Below, piece by piece: positions 18,188 to 26,954 of a DNA stretch of 64,000 nucleotides. The stretch spans positions 1 to 64,000 of the forward strand of contig JACRMS010000008.1 in the NCBI GenBank assembly GCA_016214845.1, in the 5' to 3' direction. The notes under the pieces are model-generated. The model was given only the letters and a program-made list of their open reading frames with translations. It was not told the DNA's origin and did not search any database. Numbering within the stretch: the stretch's first letter is position 1; each line of letters opens with the position of its first letter. Made by a program: the position numbers and the translations under genes. Source of the stretch: Nitrospirota bacterium. Its GTDB lineage: Bacteria; Nitrospirota; Thermodesulfovibrionia; UBA6902.

Positions 18188-19591
18188 TTACATATAACCC
18201 AGAGCTTTAAGATTTTTTGCTATCTCATCATCTATGGCGATACTTTCTGTCTCTGCAATTTCCTTCCCTGTCATTTTCCTGCTTAACAACTCGGATTGAA
18301 AAATTTCTCTTACTTTTTGATGTATATTAATATCTTCAATCTTGTTCTCGCCGTCTGAGATATCATACAGTTCTTCCGTACCGTCGGACCTCATGATATA
18401 TTTGTATTGTTTATCCTGAATCGCGGACATCTGAATTTTGAATTTGCCGAGATCAATATCTTTTTCAGCGATTTCAGATTTCTCCAGAATAAAATATGGT
18501 ATCCTTCCTTCCCATTCGGCAAAGACATATTCATGGTGTCTGACTTCATTTTCTTTATCGCAAACAAGGCTGACCCCGGAGCCGTTGTATGCTGCGACAT
18601 CAGTTAAACCTGCAATCTCCATAACAGTTGGAAATATGTCAACAAGCTGTGTATATTCAGTGACTTCCTTGATACGCTCCGTGCCTCCGGGATATTTAAT
18701 AATTAACGGTATGTGCAATACTTCCTTATGAAGACTGGCTACATGAGACCACATTCCATGTTCTCCGAAATGCTCGCCGTGGTCCGCGGTAATGATGAGC
18801 ATTGTATCATCATATATCCTATTCTCTTTCAATATATTTACTACTTCGCCTATCTTGCCGTCGATATATGCTATCTCTCCGTCATAGAGACCTTTCAGAT
18901 ATTCTATCTCTTCAGAAGTCGCATGCAGGTCTTCAACATAACAGATTAAAGGGTTGTTAGCGATCTTGTTTATTTTGTCCATATCGACTTTTCTATCAGG
19001 TATGTTCAAGAATTTGTTTTTAAAAGACCTTGGCGGGCTTAGCGGATTATGGGCTTCAATATAGTGAAGGAATGCATAAAAGGGTTTCCCCTTGTTTATC
19101 CGCTGTTCCAGCCAGTTCCTAACAAGCTCATTTGTTCTTTTTGCCCCCATATCCAGATGCCCGAGTTTTTTCTTAATTCTCCATGTTATGCCTCTAATAA
19201 TCCTCTCTATGATCGTCTTAGAGCAGATCCCTTTCCAGACCTCTTCAAATACATCGTGCCCTTTATGAAAACCTACCAATTCGCCGACCTGACTGTTGCT
19301 GACGAATCCCGCCGTCTGATACCCGTTCTCCTTTAACACCGTTGCAATTGTGGGGATTTGATCTGCCAGCCGCCTGTCATCATAAACGCCGTGCTCATGC
19401 AAATAAAGTCCGGTCAGCATAGATGCATGTCCTGGAGGTGTCCATACGCCTGTTGAATAATTCTGCCGGTAGATTGTTCCTTCGCTTGCCAGTTTATCAA
19501 TGTTTGGAGTTGTTGGCCTTGAGTAGCCGTAGCAAGACAAATGATCGGCACGAAGAGTATCAATAGAGATGAGAATGATATTGGGTTTCAT
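18188..19591 (-). CDS. Sulfatase-superfamily protein with Thr at the formylglycine position
   Basis: A 467-residue alkaline phosphatase/sulfatase fold protein. NIILISIDTLRADHLSCYGY gives the first metal Asp (Asp11). The active-site segment is WTPPGHASMLTG (50-61): aligned with the C/S-X-P-X-R sulfatase motif, the nucleophile position is Thr51 and the Arg is His. IITADHGEHFGEHGMWSH supplies later metal ligands. Formylglycine can be made only from Cys or Ser, so this should not be a classical sulfatase. Thr is the nucleophile in phosphoethanolamine and phosphoglycerol transferases and many phosphodiesterases of this fold. No signal peptide or membrane anchor is seen. It probably adds or removes a phosphate- or sulfate-type group on the EPS. 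Confidence 0.82.
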   Translation of the reverse strand: MKPNIILISIDTLRADHLSCYGYSRPTTPNIDKLASEGTIYRQNYSTGVWTPPGHASMLTGLYLHEHGVYDDRRLADQIPTIATVLKENGYQTAGFVSNSQVGELVGFHKGHDVFEEVWKGICSKTIIERIIRGITWRIKKKLGHLDMGAKRTNELVRNWLEQRINKGKPFYAFLHYIEAHNPLSPPRSFKNKFLNIPDRKVDMDKINKIANNPLICYVEDLHATSEEIEYLKGLYDGEIAYIDGKIGEVVNILKENRIYDDTMLIITADHGEHFGEHGMWSHVASLHKEVLHIPLIIKYPGGTERIKEVTEYTQLVDIFPTVMEIAGLTDVAAYNGSGVSLVCDKENEVRHHEYVFAEWEGRIPYFILEKSEIAEKDIDLGKFKIQMSAIQDKQYKYIMRSDGTEELYDISDGENKIEDINIHQKVREIFQSELLSRKMTGKEIAETESIAIDDEIAKNLKALGYM

Positions 19592-19606
19592 TGATTTTGC
19601 CTAATG

Positions 19607-21862
19607 TTATCTGCTTAAAACTTCCTTATACAATTTCTCATGATTTTTGATCATCATCTCAACAGAAAAAGTTTCTTCTGTCCTATTTCTCGCGGCCTTT
19701 CCCATTGCTTCACGCAATCCCGGATTGTAATAGAGTTTTAAAATAGCGTCCGCAAGGCACTGCGGGTCATCAGGGGGGATGATAAAGCCTGTTTCATTGT
19801 GAATTACAGCTTCCGCGTTACCGCCTACATCAGTAGCTATTACCGGCTTACCCAGTGCCATCGCTTCAAGTATGGCATTTGAAAATCCTTCGTTGCTGTT
19901 AGGCACAAGGCAAAAAACATCCATCTGCTGCACATATGCCTTAACGTCGTCAACATAGCCCGCAAATTTTACAATGTCCTCCAATTTATTTCTCTTGCAA
20001 TAATCTTCAAAATATCTTCTTGTCGGTCCGTCTCCAAGAAGAATAACCTTTAGATTCCGTATAAACGGGCCAATACTCTTTACTGCCTCGAAAAAAACGT
20101 GATATGCCTTCTCCGGCCTGAAAATGGCAGCCTTCCCTATAACAAAATCATCCTCTGTTAGCCTTAAGTCGTTCCTTATCTCGTTAAAGGAGTGATTGCC
20201 GTTCCGGCTGAATTTTTCCAGGTCCACACCGTTGTAGATCGTGGTCATCCTGCTTTTGGAAACGCCTTCATCATGGCTAACTCGTTCTCCAACCTTATTG
20301 CAAACCATAATGTATCGGTCGATAAACCGGTTCATAATTTTATTGAGCATAATCTGTCTCGGCTTTTTTAGGTCTCCGATATCCCGCCTGCTTGAAATTA
20401 TCTTTGGAACGCCAAGCAGTTTTGATATAAAGACACCATACGTATCCGACATAAAGTGAAACGTTTGAACAATATCTATCCTGCTTTTTTTTATAGCTAC
20501 TGCCAGTTGAAAAGCCTTGATAAGCGCCTTCAATGAATAAATCCTGCTCAAATTAATATTCCTGACGCCAACTCCGTTTCTCAACATTTCCTGCTGTATC
20601 CTGCCGAATTTCCCCTGAAAAAAATACACATGGCAGTTAAACCTGCTCTTGTCAAGTCTTGTTACGAGGCTTGTAAGATGTCTCTCCGTGCCGGCTCCTG
20701 TTTCAAGCTGATCAATCATGTAGAGTATGTTTATCTTCTTCTCGTCCCCCTTTTCTCCTACCCCTTCGTAGAGCCTCCTCTTAGGGAGATGGAGAATATT
20801 CTCGATCTGGACCGCGAAAACAGCAGTAGAGAAAGCCAGTAACAGCTTCGACCTTATATCATTCGATACGCACATTCTATTCAGCATGAACAGGTCGTCT
20901 CCGTGTTTGTTAACGCCATCGTTCAGAGTAACTCCGCATATAAATCCGTTCTCTTTGACGATTTCCTTCACATCATCTGTAATATCTTTACGTGAGCCGT
21001 ATGGATAAGCAAATGTTTTTATCTCCTTATTGAGTCTCTGCTGAAGGATGATTTTTGATCCGGATATTTCACTATGAGCTTCGCTGCAAGAGATTCTTGA
21101 CAGCGAATGGTGAAACATCGTGTGAGCGCCGAATTCTATTCTGCTGTCCCGGCTCATCTCCAGGATGTCATTCCACTTAAGTATGTCGTCACGCAATTCA
21201 GGAGCCTGGAAGTCAACTCTCAACTGTTTAAATATAAATTCCAAAAGCTCTTTTCTCTTTTGAGTGGTTAATCCTTTGCTGAAATCGTTAATTTCGCGCA
21301 TTGCGTCTTCTTTCAGAAAAAGGGATTTGATCGAATACTTCCCGATGTTCCATACGGTAAGATCAAGTTCTTTGCAAGCAGTTTTGCTGAAGGCATAAAT
21401 GAGCGCATCAATAAACAAAGGGTATCCTTTTTCCAGAGGATCGCCTGCAAGGAAAATGTTAACTGGTATATCGTATTTTTTAACTATCGGGAAAACATCG
21501 GTATAGAAACTTTTATATACATCATCAAAAGTAATAACGACGGTATTATCAGGAACCGGCAAATTATTCTTTAGCAGGCTTATGGCATCAACAAGTGAAA
21601 TTATATTGTATTTAGCTTTAATTAAATATTTAATCTGTTTGTAGAAAACGCGGGGGGGAATATGCAGGTTTAGAAATGGCTTATCGGAGATATCATGATA
21701 AGCGAGAATCCTTATGGCATTCTTTTTGTCGGCGGATTTATTCCTCAAATATCTTGCTAACCTTACCATTCCGGTGTAATACAGCGCTATGCTGATTAAC
21801 AAACGGACGGTAAATTTAAGATTTAACATCAGCCTCTGTCTGTAAATCTTCAGGGGGCTCAT
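19607..21862 (-). CDS. Fusion protein: NodB-type polysaccharide deacetylase plus GT4 glycosyltransferase
   Basis: This 751-residue protein has two full domains. After a short N-terminal hydrophobic segment (about 15-35), residues 50-340 form a deacetylase with ILAYHDI, VVITFDDVYKSFY (Asp113/Asp114), GAHTMFHHSLS (the metal histidines) and FAYPYGS. From about 377 to the end lies a GT-B glycosyltransferase starting INILYMIDQLETGAGTERHL, with FRPEKAYHVFFEAV and SNEGFSNAILEAMALGKPVIATDVGGNAEAV. The second domain is closely similar to the separate glycosyltransferase encoded just upstream (21859-23016), so a tandem duplication and fusion is likely. The ATG overlaps the stop of that gene (ATGA). The protein would couple deacetylation and sugar transfer on one intermediate. 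Confidence 0.87.
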   Translation of the reverse strand: MSPLKIYRQRLMLNLKFTVRLLISIALYYTGMVRLARYLRNKSADKKNAIRILAYHDISDKPFLNLHIPPRVFYKQIKYLIKAKYNIISLVDAISLLKNNLPVPDNTVVITFDDVYKSFYTDVFPIVKKYDIPVNIFLAGDPLEKGYPLFIDALIYAFSKTACKELDLTVWNIGKYSIKSLFLKEDAMREINDFSKGLTTQKRKELLEFIFKQLRVDFQAPELRDDILKWNDILEMSRDSRIEFGAHTMFHHSLSRISCSEAHSEISGSKIILQQRLNKEIKTFAYPYGSRKDITDDVKEIVKENGFICGVTLNDGVNKHGDDLFMLNRMCVSNDIRSKLLLAFSTAVFAVQIENILHLPKRRLYEGVGEKGDEKKINILYMIDQLETGAGTERHLTSLVTRLDKSRFNCHVYFFQGKFGRIQQEMLRNGVGVRNINLSRIYSLKALIKAFQLAVAIKKSRIDIVQTFHFMSDTYGVFISKLLGVPKIISSRRDIGDLKKPRQIMLNKIMNRFIDRYIMVCNKVGERVSHDEGVSKSRMTTIYNGVDLEKFSRNGNHSFNEIRNDLRLTEDDFVIGKAAIFRPEKAYHVFFEAVKSIGPFIRNLKVILLGDGPTRRYFEDYCKRNKLEDIVKFAGYVDDVKAYVQQMDVFCLVPNSNEGFSNAILEAMALGKPVIATDVGGNAEAVIHNETGFIIPPDDPQCLADAILKLYYNPGLREAMGKAARNRTEETFSVEMMIKNHEKLYKEVLSR

Positions 21863-23016
21863 GTTGTACCGTTGAAAATCCCCCTGTAAAAGCGCTCGTG
21901 ATTCATTATCATTTTTTCCATGCTGAATAACAGCTCGGCCCTCTCCCTGCTTTTCCTGCCCATATCCATTCTTACTGAAGGATTGCGGTAAAGATACGTT
22001 ATTGCAGCGGTCAATTTTCCCGGATCAAGCGGCGGTATCACTATACCGTTTTCACCGTCTTTTACAGCTTCCGCATTGCCGCCCATGTCCGTGACAATCA
22101 ACGGTTTACCCATCGCCATCTTTTCAAGAACGGCGTTTGAAAAGCCTTCGTTGCTTCCGGGCACAAGGCATGCCACGTCCATGACTGAGATATACTCCCT
22201 CACGTCCTTCACCGGGCCTGTAAAAACAACTTTCTCCGTTAATCCACGGTCCCTGCAGTAGTTCTTGAAAGTCCCAAGCTGGGGGCCCTGGCCAACTGCT
22301 ATAGCCCTTAAGTGCTCAATGGAACCCTGTGCGTTTTCAACAGCCTTAAAAAAAACATCATAATTCTTTTCAGGACGGAAATGAGCCACCGTGCCAACGA
22401 CAAAATCATCGGAGGAGAAACCAAGTTTTCTCCTCGAAGTCGCGACAAGTTCCGAATCCGCAATTTTATATTTCCCCAGATCGACCCCGTTATAGATAGT
22501 TTTCTGTTTTCCCGCCGGGATGTTTTCATCAGTCGATATTCTTTCTCCGACCGCATCACATACTGTAATAAATTTTTCAATGCATTTATTAACTATTCTG
22601 TTTATAAAAATATGACGCGCCTTTTTTGTGTCCCCTATATCTCTACGGCTGGAGATAATATGCTTAACACCAAATAATCTTGAAAAAAAAGTCCCGTATG
22701 TGTCTGATACAAAATGAAATGTTTGAACAAGATCAATGTGGTTTTCTTTTATTATTCGTCCTATCTTAAGTGCCTGCAAGATTGCATACGGAGAATAACA
22801 TCTCTCAACTGGGATATAGTAAACAGGAATTCCCGCGGCTGTTATTTTGTCTGTAAATGTGCGATTAAGCTTGAAAGCAACAATGAAACACTTAAATCTA
22901 TCTCTGTTTAGATTCCTGACAAGATGATATAAGTGGTTCTCCGTCCCTCCTTTGCCGCATAGGGTATCTATGATGAATAGAATATTTATTTTTCTTATTT
23001 CTTTCACACGGCACAC
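21859..23016 (-). CDS. GT4 glycosyltransferase, paralogue of the fused domain at 19607
   Basis: A 385-residue GT-B glycosyltransferase. INILFIIDTLCGKGGTENHLYHLV is the acceptor-side start. LVQTFHFVSDTYGTFFSRLFGV and IISSRRDIGDTKKARHI are almost the same in the C-terminal domain of the neighbouring fusion protein. The donor site has FRPEKNYDVFFKAV and SNEGFSNAVLEKMAMGKPLIVTDMGGNAEAV. The start is GTG at 23016, with another in-frame GTG three codons on; neither has a strong ribosome binding site. The two paralogues probably add similar sugars or successive residues of the same repeat. Confidence 0.87.
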   Translation of the reverse strand: MCRVKEIRKINILFIIDTLCGKGGTENHLYHLVRNLNRDRFKCFIVAFKLNRTFTDKITAAGIPVYYIPVERCYSPYAILQALKIGRIIKENHIDLVQTFHFVSDTYGTFFSRLFGVKHIISSRRDIGDTKKARHIFINRIVNKCIEKFITVCDAVGERISTDENIPAGKQKTIYNGVDLGKYKIADSELVATSRRKLGFSSDDFVVGTVAHFRPEKNYDVFFKAVENAQGSIEHLRAIAVGQGPQLGTFKNYCRDRGLTEKVVFTGPVKDVREYISVMDVACLVPGSNEGFSNAVLEKMAMGKPLIVTDMGGNAEAVKDGENGIVIPPLDPGKLTAAITYLYRNPSVRMDMGRKSRERAELLFSMEKMIMNHERFYRGIFNGTT

Positions 23017-23039
23017 TAATCAAGTATTGTATTCAAGTT

Positions 23040-24170
23040 CTAAATATAGCGTTCTCGTAACCTCAAATAATAGTATCTCAGGGTCTCAAATGCCGATGGA
23101 TGATATAATGGCAGGTTACAATTCTGGCATATCGAAATCTTTTTTGCTTGCTGAAGTTTAATAAATTCTCTGTGCATGGCATTACCCCAAATATCTTCCA
23201 AGTCATTTTCAAGTAGATTGCCTATTACATATGATTTGTAAAATGGACAGGGTACCACATCACCATTCGGGTTGATTGTCACCAGCATAGTTGCAACATG
23301 ACAACTCTTGAAGCCGTAAATACTTTCTACAAAGGTGACATCTCTTGCCAGGTCAACATCCCTGAAATTAACATAGACTTTAGTTCCGTATTTTTTTATT
23401 TCACTGATGATCTTTTTAAATTCTTCATATTGTTCTTTCTCCAGTAAATGTGATTTTTGTTCAGAAGAGACAAAGAATGGGTCAGGACTATAACCATTTA
23501 TTACCGAATATTTCATGTTCTCATTTTTGAACTCAACCAGGTTTCTTGGATAAATACAGTCTATTGGATAGTTCTCAAAATATCTTATTAAGTCAGGAAT
23601 ACTTCTGTAATTCATGTTCGAAATTGTGGTTATGATCATAACCTTCGGATAGCAGGACTTTCTTTTAGCCTTCTCTTCAAAAAGAATATTCAGGGTATTC
23701 ATGGTTCTCTTAAAAGTTCCTTCTACTCCCCTTATGCAGTCATGTTTTTCTGCAATGTCGTCTACAGATAAATATATTGAGTAAAGTCCAGCCTCTATCA
23801 GATTAATTACGGTCTCCCTGTCGCACAAATTCCCATTTGTCGGCAAATAAGTTTTTATATCATGCTTGTTGCAATTGCGGATAATTTCAAAGATTGCATC
23901 CTTTCTCAGTAATGCATCTCCTCCAAAAATCTCAAATGATCTAATACCGTATTTTTTTAGTTTTGAAAGTACAAGTATCCACTCTTCTTTATTTAGTTCA
24001 TCGCATCTGCTATTGTCCCGATTCCTTTTCCAAATATTACATGTTTTGCATTGACTGGTACAACGGTAGGTCAGGAAACCTAAAGAATCTGTGGCCCTCA
24101 CCCTAAAATGGCTGTATTCTATTCTTGCAGCTTCCATGGTCTCGCCGTAAATGTGGATGAGTTGTTTCAC
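23040..24170 (-). CDS. Radical SAM/SPASM domain protein
   Basis: A 376-residue radical SAM protein with CTSQCKTC (CX3CX2C) at residues 37-44 in the typical context FLTYRCTSQCKTCNIWKR. SAM-binding features follow in FEIFGGDALLRKD and LPTNGNLCD. The C-terminal SPASM region has CHVATMLVTINPNGDVVPCPFYKS, GNLLENDLEDIW and ICQNCNLP. It could modify a sugar, lipid or protein partner; I cannot name the substrate. It lies 11 bases from the methyltransferase gene. Together with that gene and the DUF362 gene it forms a tightly spaced sub-block of unusual enzymes inside the EPS array. Confidence 0.85.
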   Translation of the reverse strand: MKQLIHIYGETMEAARIEYSHFRVRATDSLGFLTYRCTSQCKTCNIWKRNRDNSRCDELNKEEWILVLSKLKKYGIRSFEIFGGDALLRKDAIFEIIRNCNKHDIKTYLPTNGNLCDRETVINLIEAGLYSIYLSVDDIAEKHDCIRGVEGTFKRTMNTLNILFEEKAKRKSCYPKVMIITTISNMNYRSIPDLIRYFENYPIDCIYPRNLVEFKNENMKYSVINGYSPDPFFVSSEQKSHLLEKEQYEEFKKIISEIKKYGTKVYVNFRDVDLARDVTFVESIYGFKSCHVATMLVTINPNGDVVPCPFYKSYVIGNLLENDLEDIWGNAMHREFIKLQQAKKISICQNCNLPLYHPSAFETLRYYYLRLRERYI

Positions 24171-24181
24171 GATTGAGTCAG

Positions 24182-25201
24182 CTATTTTTGCAATGATAAG
24201 AGCCAGATATTTCCAAGAAATGAGTTCAAAAAAGACCGGGATAGAATATTTTCAATCAATCGTCTTAAATGATGGTTTCTGACTCTTGATACCTTGGGCA
24301 AATAGCAATTAATCCCACGCAGATCAAGCACTTCAAAATTATCCTTGAAATGTCTCAATAATTCTTCAGATGTAAAACATTCATAGTAAATTTTATCAGC
24401 ATGGAACCCTTTTTTTTGGAATTCCTTTTGCCATCTCTTCTCTAAGCTATAATTATAAACTGTCAAAACGGCCTGCCCCTCAGCCCTGAGTATTCTTTTT
24501 AGCTCTTTGACAAATTCCTGCTGCTCTTCATGCCCTGGGACATGTTCAAAGACCTGCGCGCTTAGTACATATGATGTTGCTTCATCGATAACTGGCAATC
24601 TGCACACATCTCCTTTAACCAGTAGTATGTCAGTCTTTATCTTGTCCCTAAGCAATTCTAAAGATTTTACTGAGAAATCCATTGCTATATAACTATCTAC
24701 CTTCCCAGCAAACTCTTCAGTAATTCTTCCAGTGCCGCATCCGAGCTCTACAATCAGGGAGTTGTAAGGCGGACTTAGCAAGCGGATAAAATGATTCTTT
24801 TCTGTCAAGTCATGAAACTCTGAGCCGAACTTGTGATATATAGAAGCCTGCTCATCTCTCATATCCATTTCGCTCTTTTTAAGTTCGGAATCCCTGTCAG
24901 CTCTGTTTTGTTTTGTTATACTGCTTGAAGTCATATTGTTGTATTTATCCAAATTAAACATATCGCCATATTGCGACAGAAATTTTTGCCTATCCTCCTT
25001 AATCAAGTTGTCTGGCAGCATAATCAAGATACCATCTTCGATTGGATACCATCTCTTGCATACATTACAAAGCATAACTCCATTAGTAATATTAGAGCTA
25101 TTTTTATCTTCAACGTGACATATGTTCCCGTCGCAGTTCTTCACGTACATCGGAGTTGCATTGCAAAAACACTTTAAAAATTTAAGATATCTTGTATTCA
25201 T
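24182..25201 (-). CDS. SAM-dependent methyltransferase with N-terminal Trm112-like zinc segment
   Basis: A 339-residue protein. Residues 1-65 look like a Trm112/zinc-ribbon segment, with cysteines at 11, 13, 45 and 48 in CFC and CNVCKRWYPIEDGILIMLP. Residues about 140-300 form a class I methyltransferase: LIVELGCGTGRITEEF is motif I, YIAMDFSVKSLELL the acidic loop, and YVLSAQVFEHVPGHEEQQEFVKELKRILRAEGQAVLTV the later motifs. It probably methylates a sugar or lipid-linked intermediate. It lies 6 bases downstream of the DUF362 gene and 11 upstream of the radical SAM gene, hence co-transcribed. Confidence 0.85.
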   Translation of the reverse strand: MNTRYLKFLKCFCNATPMYVKNCDGNICHVEDKNSSNITNGVMLCNVCKRWYPIEDGILIMLPDNLIKEDRQKFLSQYGDMFNLDKYNNMTSSSITKQNRADRDSELKKSEMDMRDEQASIYHKFGSEFHDLTEKNHFIRLLSPPYNSLIVELGCGTGRITEEFAGKVDSYIAMDFSVKSLELLRDKIKTDILLVKGDVCRLPVIDEATSYVLSAQVFEHVPGHEEQQEFVKELKRILRAEGQAVLTVYNYSLEKRWQKEFQKKGFHADKIYYECFTSEELLRHFKDNFEVLDLRGINCYLPKVSRVRNHHLRRLIENILSRSFLNSFLGNIWLLSLQK

Positions 25202-25207
25202 TTAATG

Positions 25208-26233
25208 TTAGAGATTAATAGCAGTCTTATCAATTTTCTCAGTGGCATTGTTGCCTAATCCCATACGGGCAGCTTGATCAATGAATACAGGTTTTGGTGA
25301 GACTGGGGCAAGACCGTGTGCCTTCCTGCTCGCTTCAATATACTCCCAGCCTGTATAATCGACTGCCACTGGATCATCTGAAATGATGATTTTATTAGGT
25401 GCGTCAATGTACTTTTGATCTCTTCCGTTAACCCATTTATATCCTGCAAAAATTGCATCCATAACGATCAAACGGGTTTTTTCACGAATATACGGCAAAC
25501 TGTTCAAAAACGGCAAATAAGTCATAATATCCTCATGGTGATCATACGGATTATCTATGGACCCATAATGATTCTTCATGCTCAAGCTTACTCCTGAATA
25601 ACCATCCAAAGCTTTTAATACAGGCACATTAATCAAATAATCGCAATGATATTTTTCAACAGTAAAGAAATTTATTCCTGTAAGAAGTACTGCTAAGCGA
25701 TTAAAAAAGAACCTGTGATACCCCCCAAAATCCTGTACCGTTCCAACTTTGACACCGGCTCCTTTATTTTTTATAAAGCCTGCATACTCGAAAGCGTTAT
25801 CCCTTTTATCGTAAATTATAATGTTGTCAGGAGTAACGCCTCGAAGAATCAGACCGTCTACGATAGGTTTTACAACTTTAGCTTTTGTATATATGCTTGT
25901 AATCTGACAATTAATTTTTATTGCAATCTTCTTATTCCGGTCAGGAATTATCACCGACCACGCCTCTTTAAGATCTTTCTTTCGGGTAAATTCTTTTATC
26001 CCCTCGTTGACCATTAGCCTAACAATCTCGCCATTAAGATTTTTGTTGTCCCTTCCATCCGTTCCATCGGTTGCCTCCTGATGAAAGACCGTTACAAGCC
26101 TGCTCCGCTTCCTATTCTTCTCTGTAATACTAACTGAACTTGAAGCAAAAACATGAGAAAAAACACCTTCGCAGGCTAATATCAAAGAACTGATTAGAAA
26201 TTCTCGACGCTTAAGCTTCCTGATAAATTCCAT
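25208..26233 (-). CDS. DUF362 domain protein with a twin-arginine-like signal
   Basis: A 341-residue protein. The N-terminus KLKRREFLISSLILACEGVFSHVFASS resembles a Tat signal (R9-R10 then E-F-L and a hydrophobic core), suggesting export in folded form or membrane anchoring. The body matches DUF362: KIAIKINCQITS, PDNIIIYDKRDNAFEYAGF, YLINVPVLKALDGYSGVSLSMKNHYGSIDNPYDHHE and PNKIIISDDPVAVDYTGWEYI. The ferredoxin-type cysteine clusters found in some DUF362 proteins are absent. The function of the family is unsettled. Its presence inside an EPS operon beside radical SAM and methyltransferase genes suggests a part in surface polymer or lipid modification. Confidence 0.8.
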   Translation of the reverse strand: MEFIRKLKRREFLISSLILACEGVFSHVFASSSVSITEKNRKRSRLVTVFHQEATDGTDGRDNKNLNGEIVRLMVNEGIKEFTRKKDLKEAWSVIIPDRNKKIAIKINCQITSIYTKAKVVKPIVDGLILRGVTPDNIIIYDKRDNAFEYAGFIKNKGAGVKVGTVQDFGGYHRFFFNRLAVLLTGINFFTVEKYHCDYLINVPVLKALDGYSGVSLSMKNHYGSIDNPYDHHEDIMTYLPFLNSLPYIREKTRLIVMDAIFAGYKWVNGRDQKYIDAPNKIIISDDPVAVDYTGWEYIEASRKAHGLAPVSPKPVFIDQAARMGLGNNATEKIDKTAINL

Positions 26234-26315
26234 AAAATAGAGTCAGGTACACCAGCGAAAAAATCCGGATAGTCGCCTTCACATTCCGTTTTGTGAATGT
26301 GAAATATATATTATA

Positions 26316-26954
26316 TTAAACAACCCCATCAACCTGTTGAATTAATTTTCCAGGGTCCTTTGTAGTCCACGAAATCCCTGCTATGTGGTAGTATGCAATC
26401 ATCTCCTGCCGTTTAAATCCTAATTTCCCGTGCATTGATTCCGATGCCTTATTCCATGGAGGGATGTGCGCCCAAATTGATTTGTAACCTTTATGTCTCA
26501 AATAATTACATATACTGCCGAGCAAAAAGGCCCCATAATTACGGCCTCTGTATTCAGGACTTATGAAGATATCGTATGTAAAGGCAATACGTTCAGGCAG
26601 TCTATAAATCCTTTTGTAATCTTCAATATACACAAAAGAATAACCGGTCTTGTTATATCCGATAATTTTATCCTTATGTCTTAAGCCGGTGAACAGATGT
26701 CCTTCCTGTAGTCCAGTAATTAGCTCCATAGGGTAATAGTATCCATAATCCCTTATATACTGTATTGTTTTTTCTTTATTATCAAAATCGACATGAATAT
26801 TCTCATCAACAATGATTTCTTTCTTTTCTTTAGACAAATCGGCCTTGTACCAATACGCCCTGTTCGTATGGTATAGAAAATAAAAGGACTTATTGAGCCC
26901 CCTCCGGAAGACCTGAGTTGTCCCGCCCTCTGCATAATTTTTTTTAAACTTCAA
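26316..26954 (-). CDS. GNAT-family acetyltransferase
   Basis: A 212-residue protein whose C-terminal half has the GNAT acetyl-CoA motif A: IAFTYDIFISPEYRGRNYGAFLLGSICNYLRHKGYKSIWAHI, followed by WNKASESMHGKLGFKRQEM. The N-terminal 70 residues are less typical. The start codon is TTG, overlapping the TGA of the FemAB-like gene (TTGA at 26951-26954); no other usable start lies nearby. In an EPS array it most likely acylates an amino sugar. Adjacent acyltransferase genes (FemAB-like here, GNAT at 30398) suggest several acyl decorations on the repeat unit. Confidence 0.8.
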   Translation of the reverse strand: MKFKKNYAEGGTTQVFRRGLNKSFYFLYHTNRAYWYKADLSKEKKEIIVDENIHVDFDNKEKTIQYIRDYGYYYPMELITGLQEGHLFTGLRHKDKIIGYNKTGYSFVYIEDYKRIYRLPERIAFTYDIFISPEYRGRNYGAFLLGSICNYLRHKGYKSIWAHIPPWNKASESMHGKLGFKRQEMIAYYHIAGISWTTKDPGKLIQQVDGVV

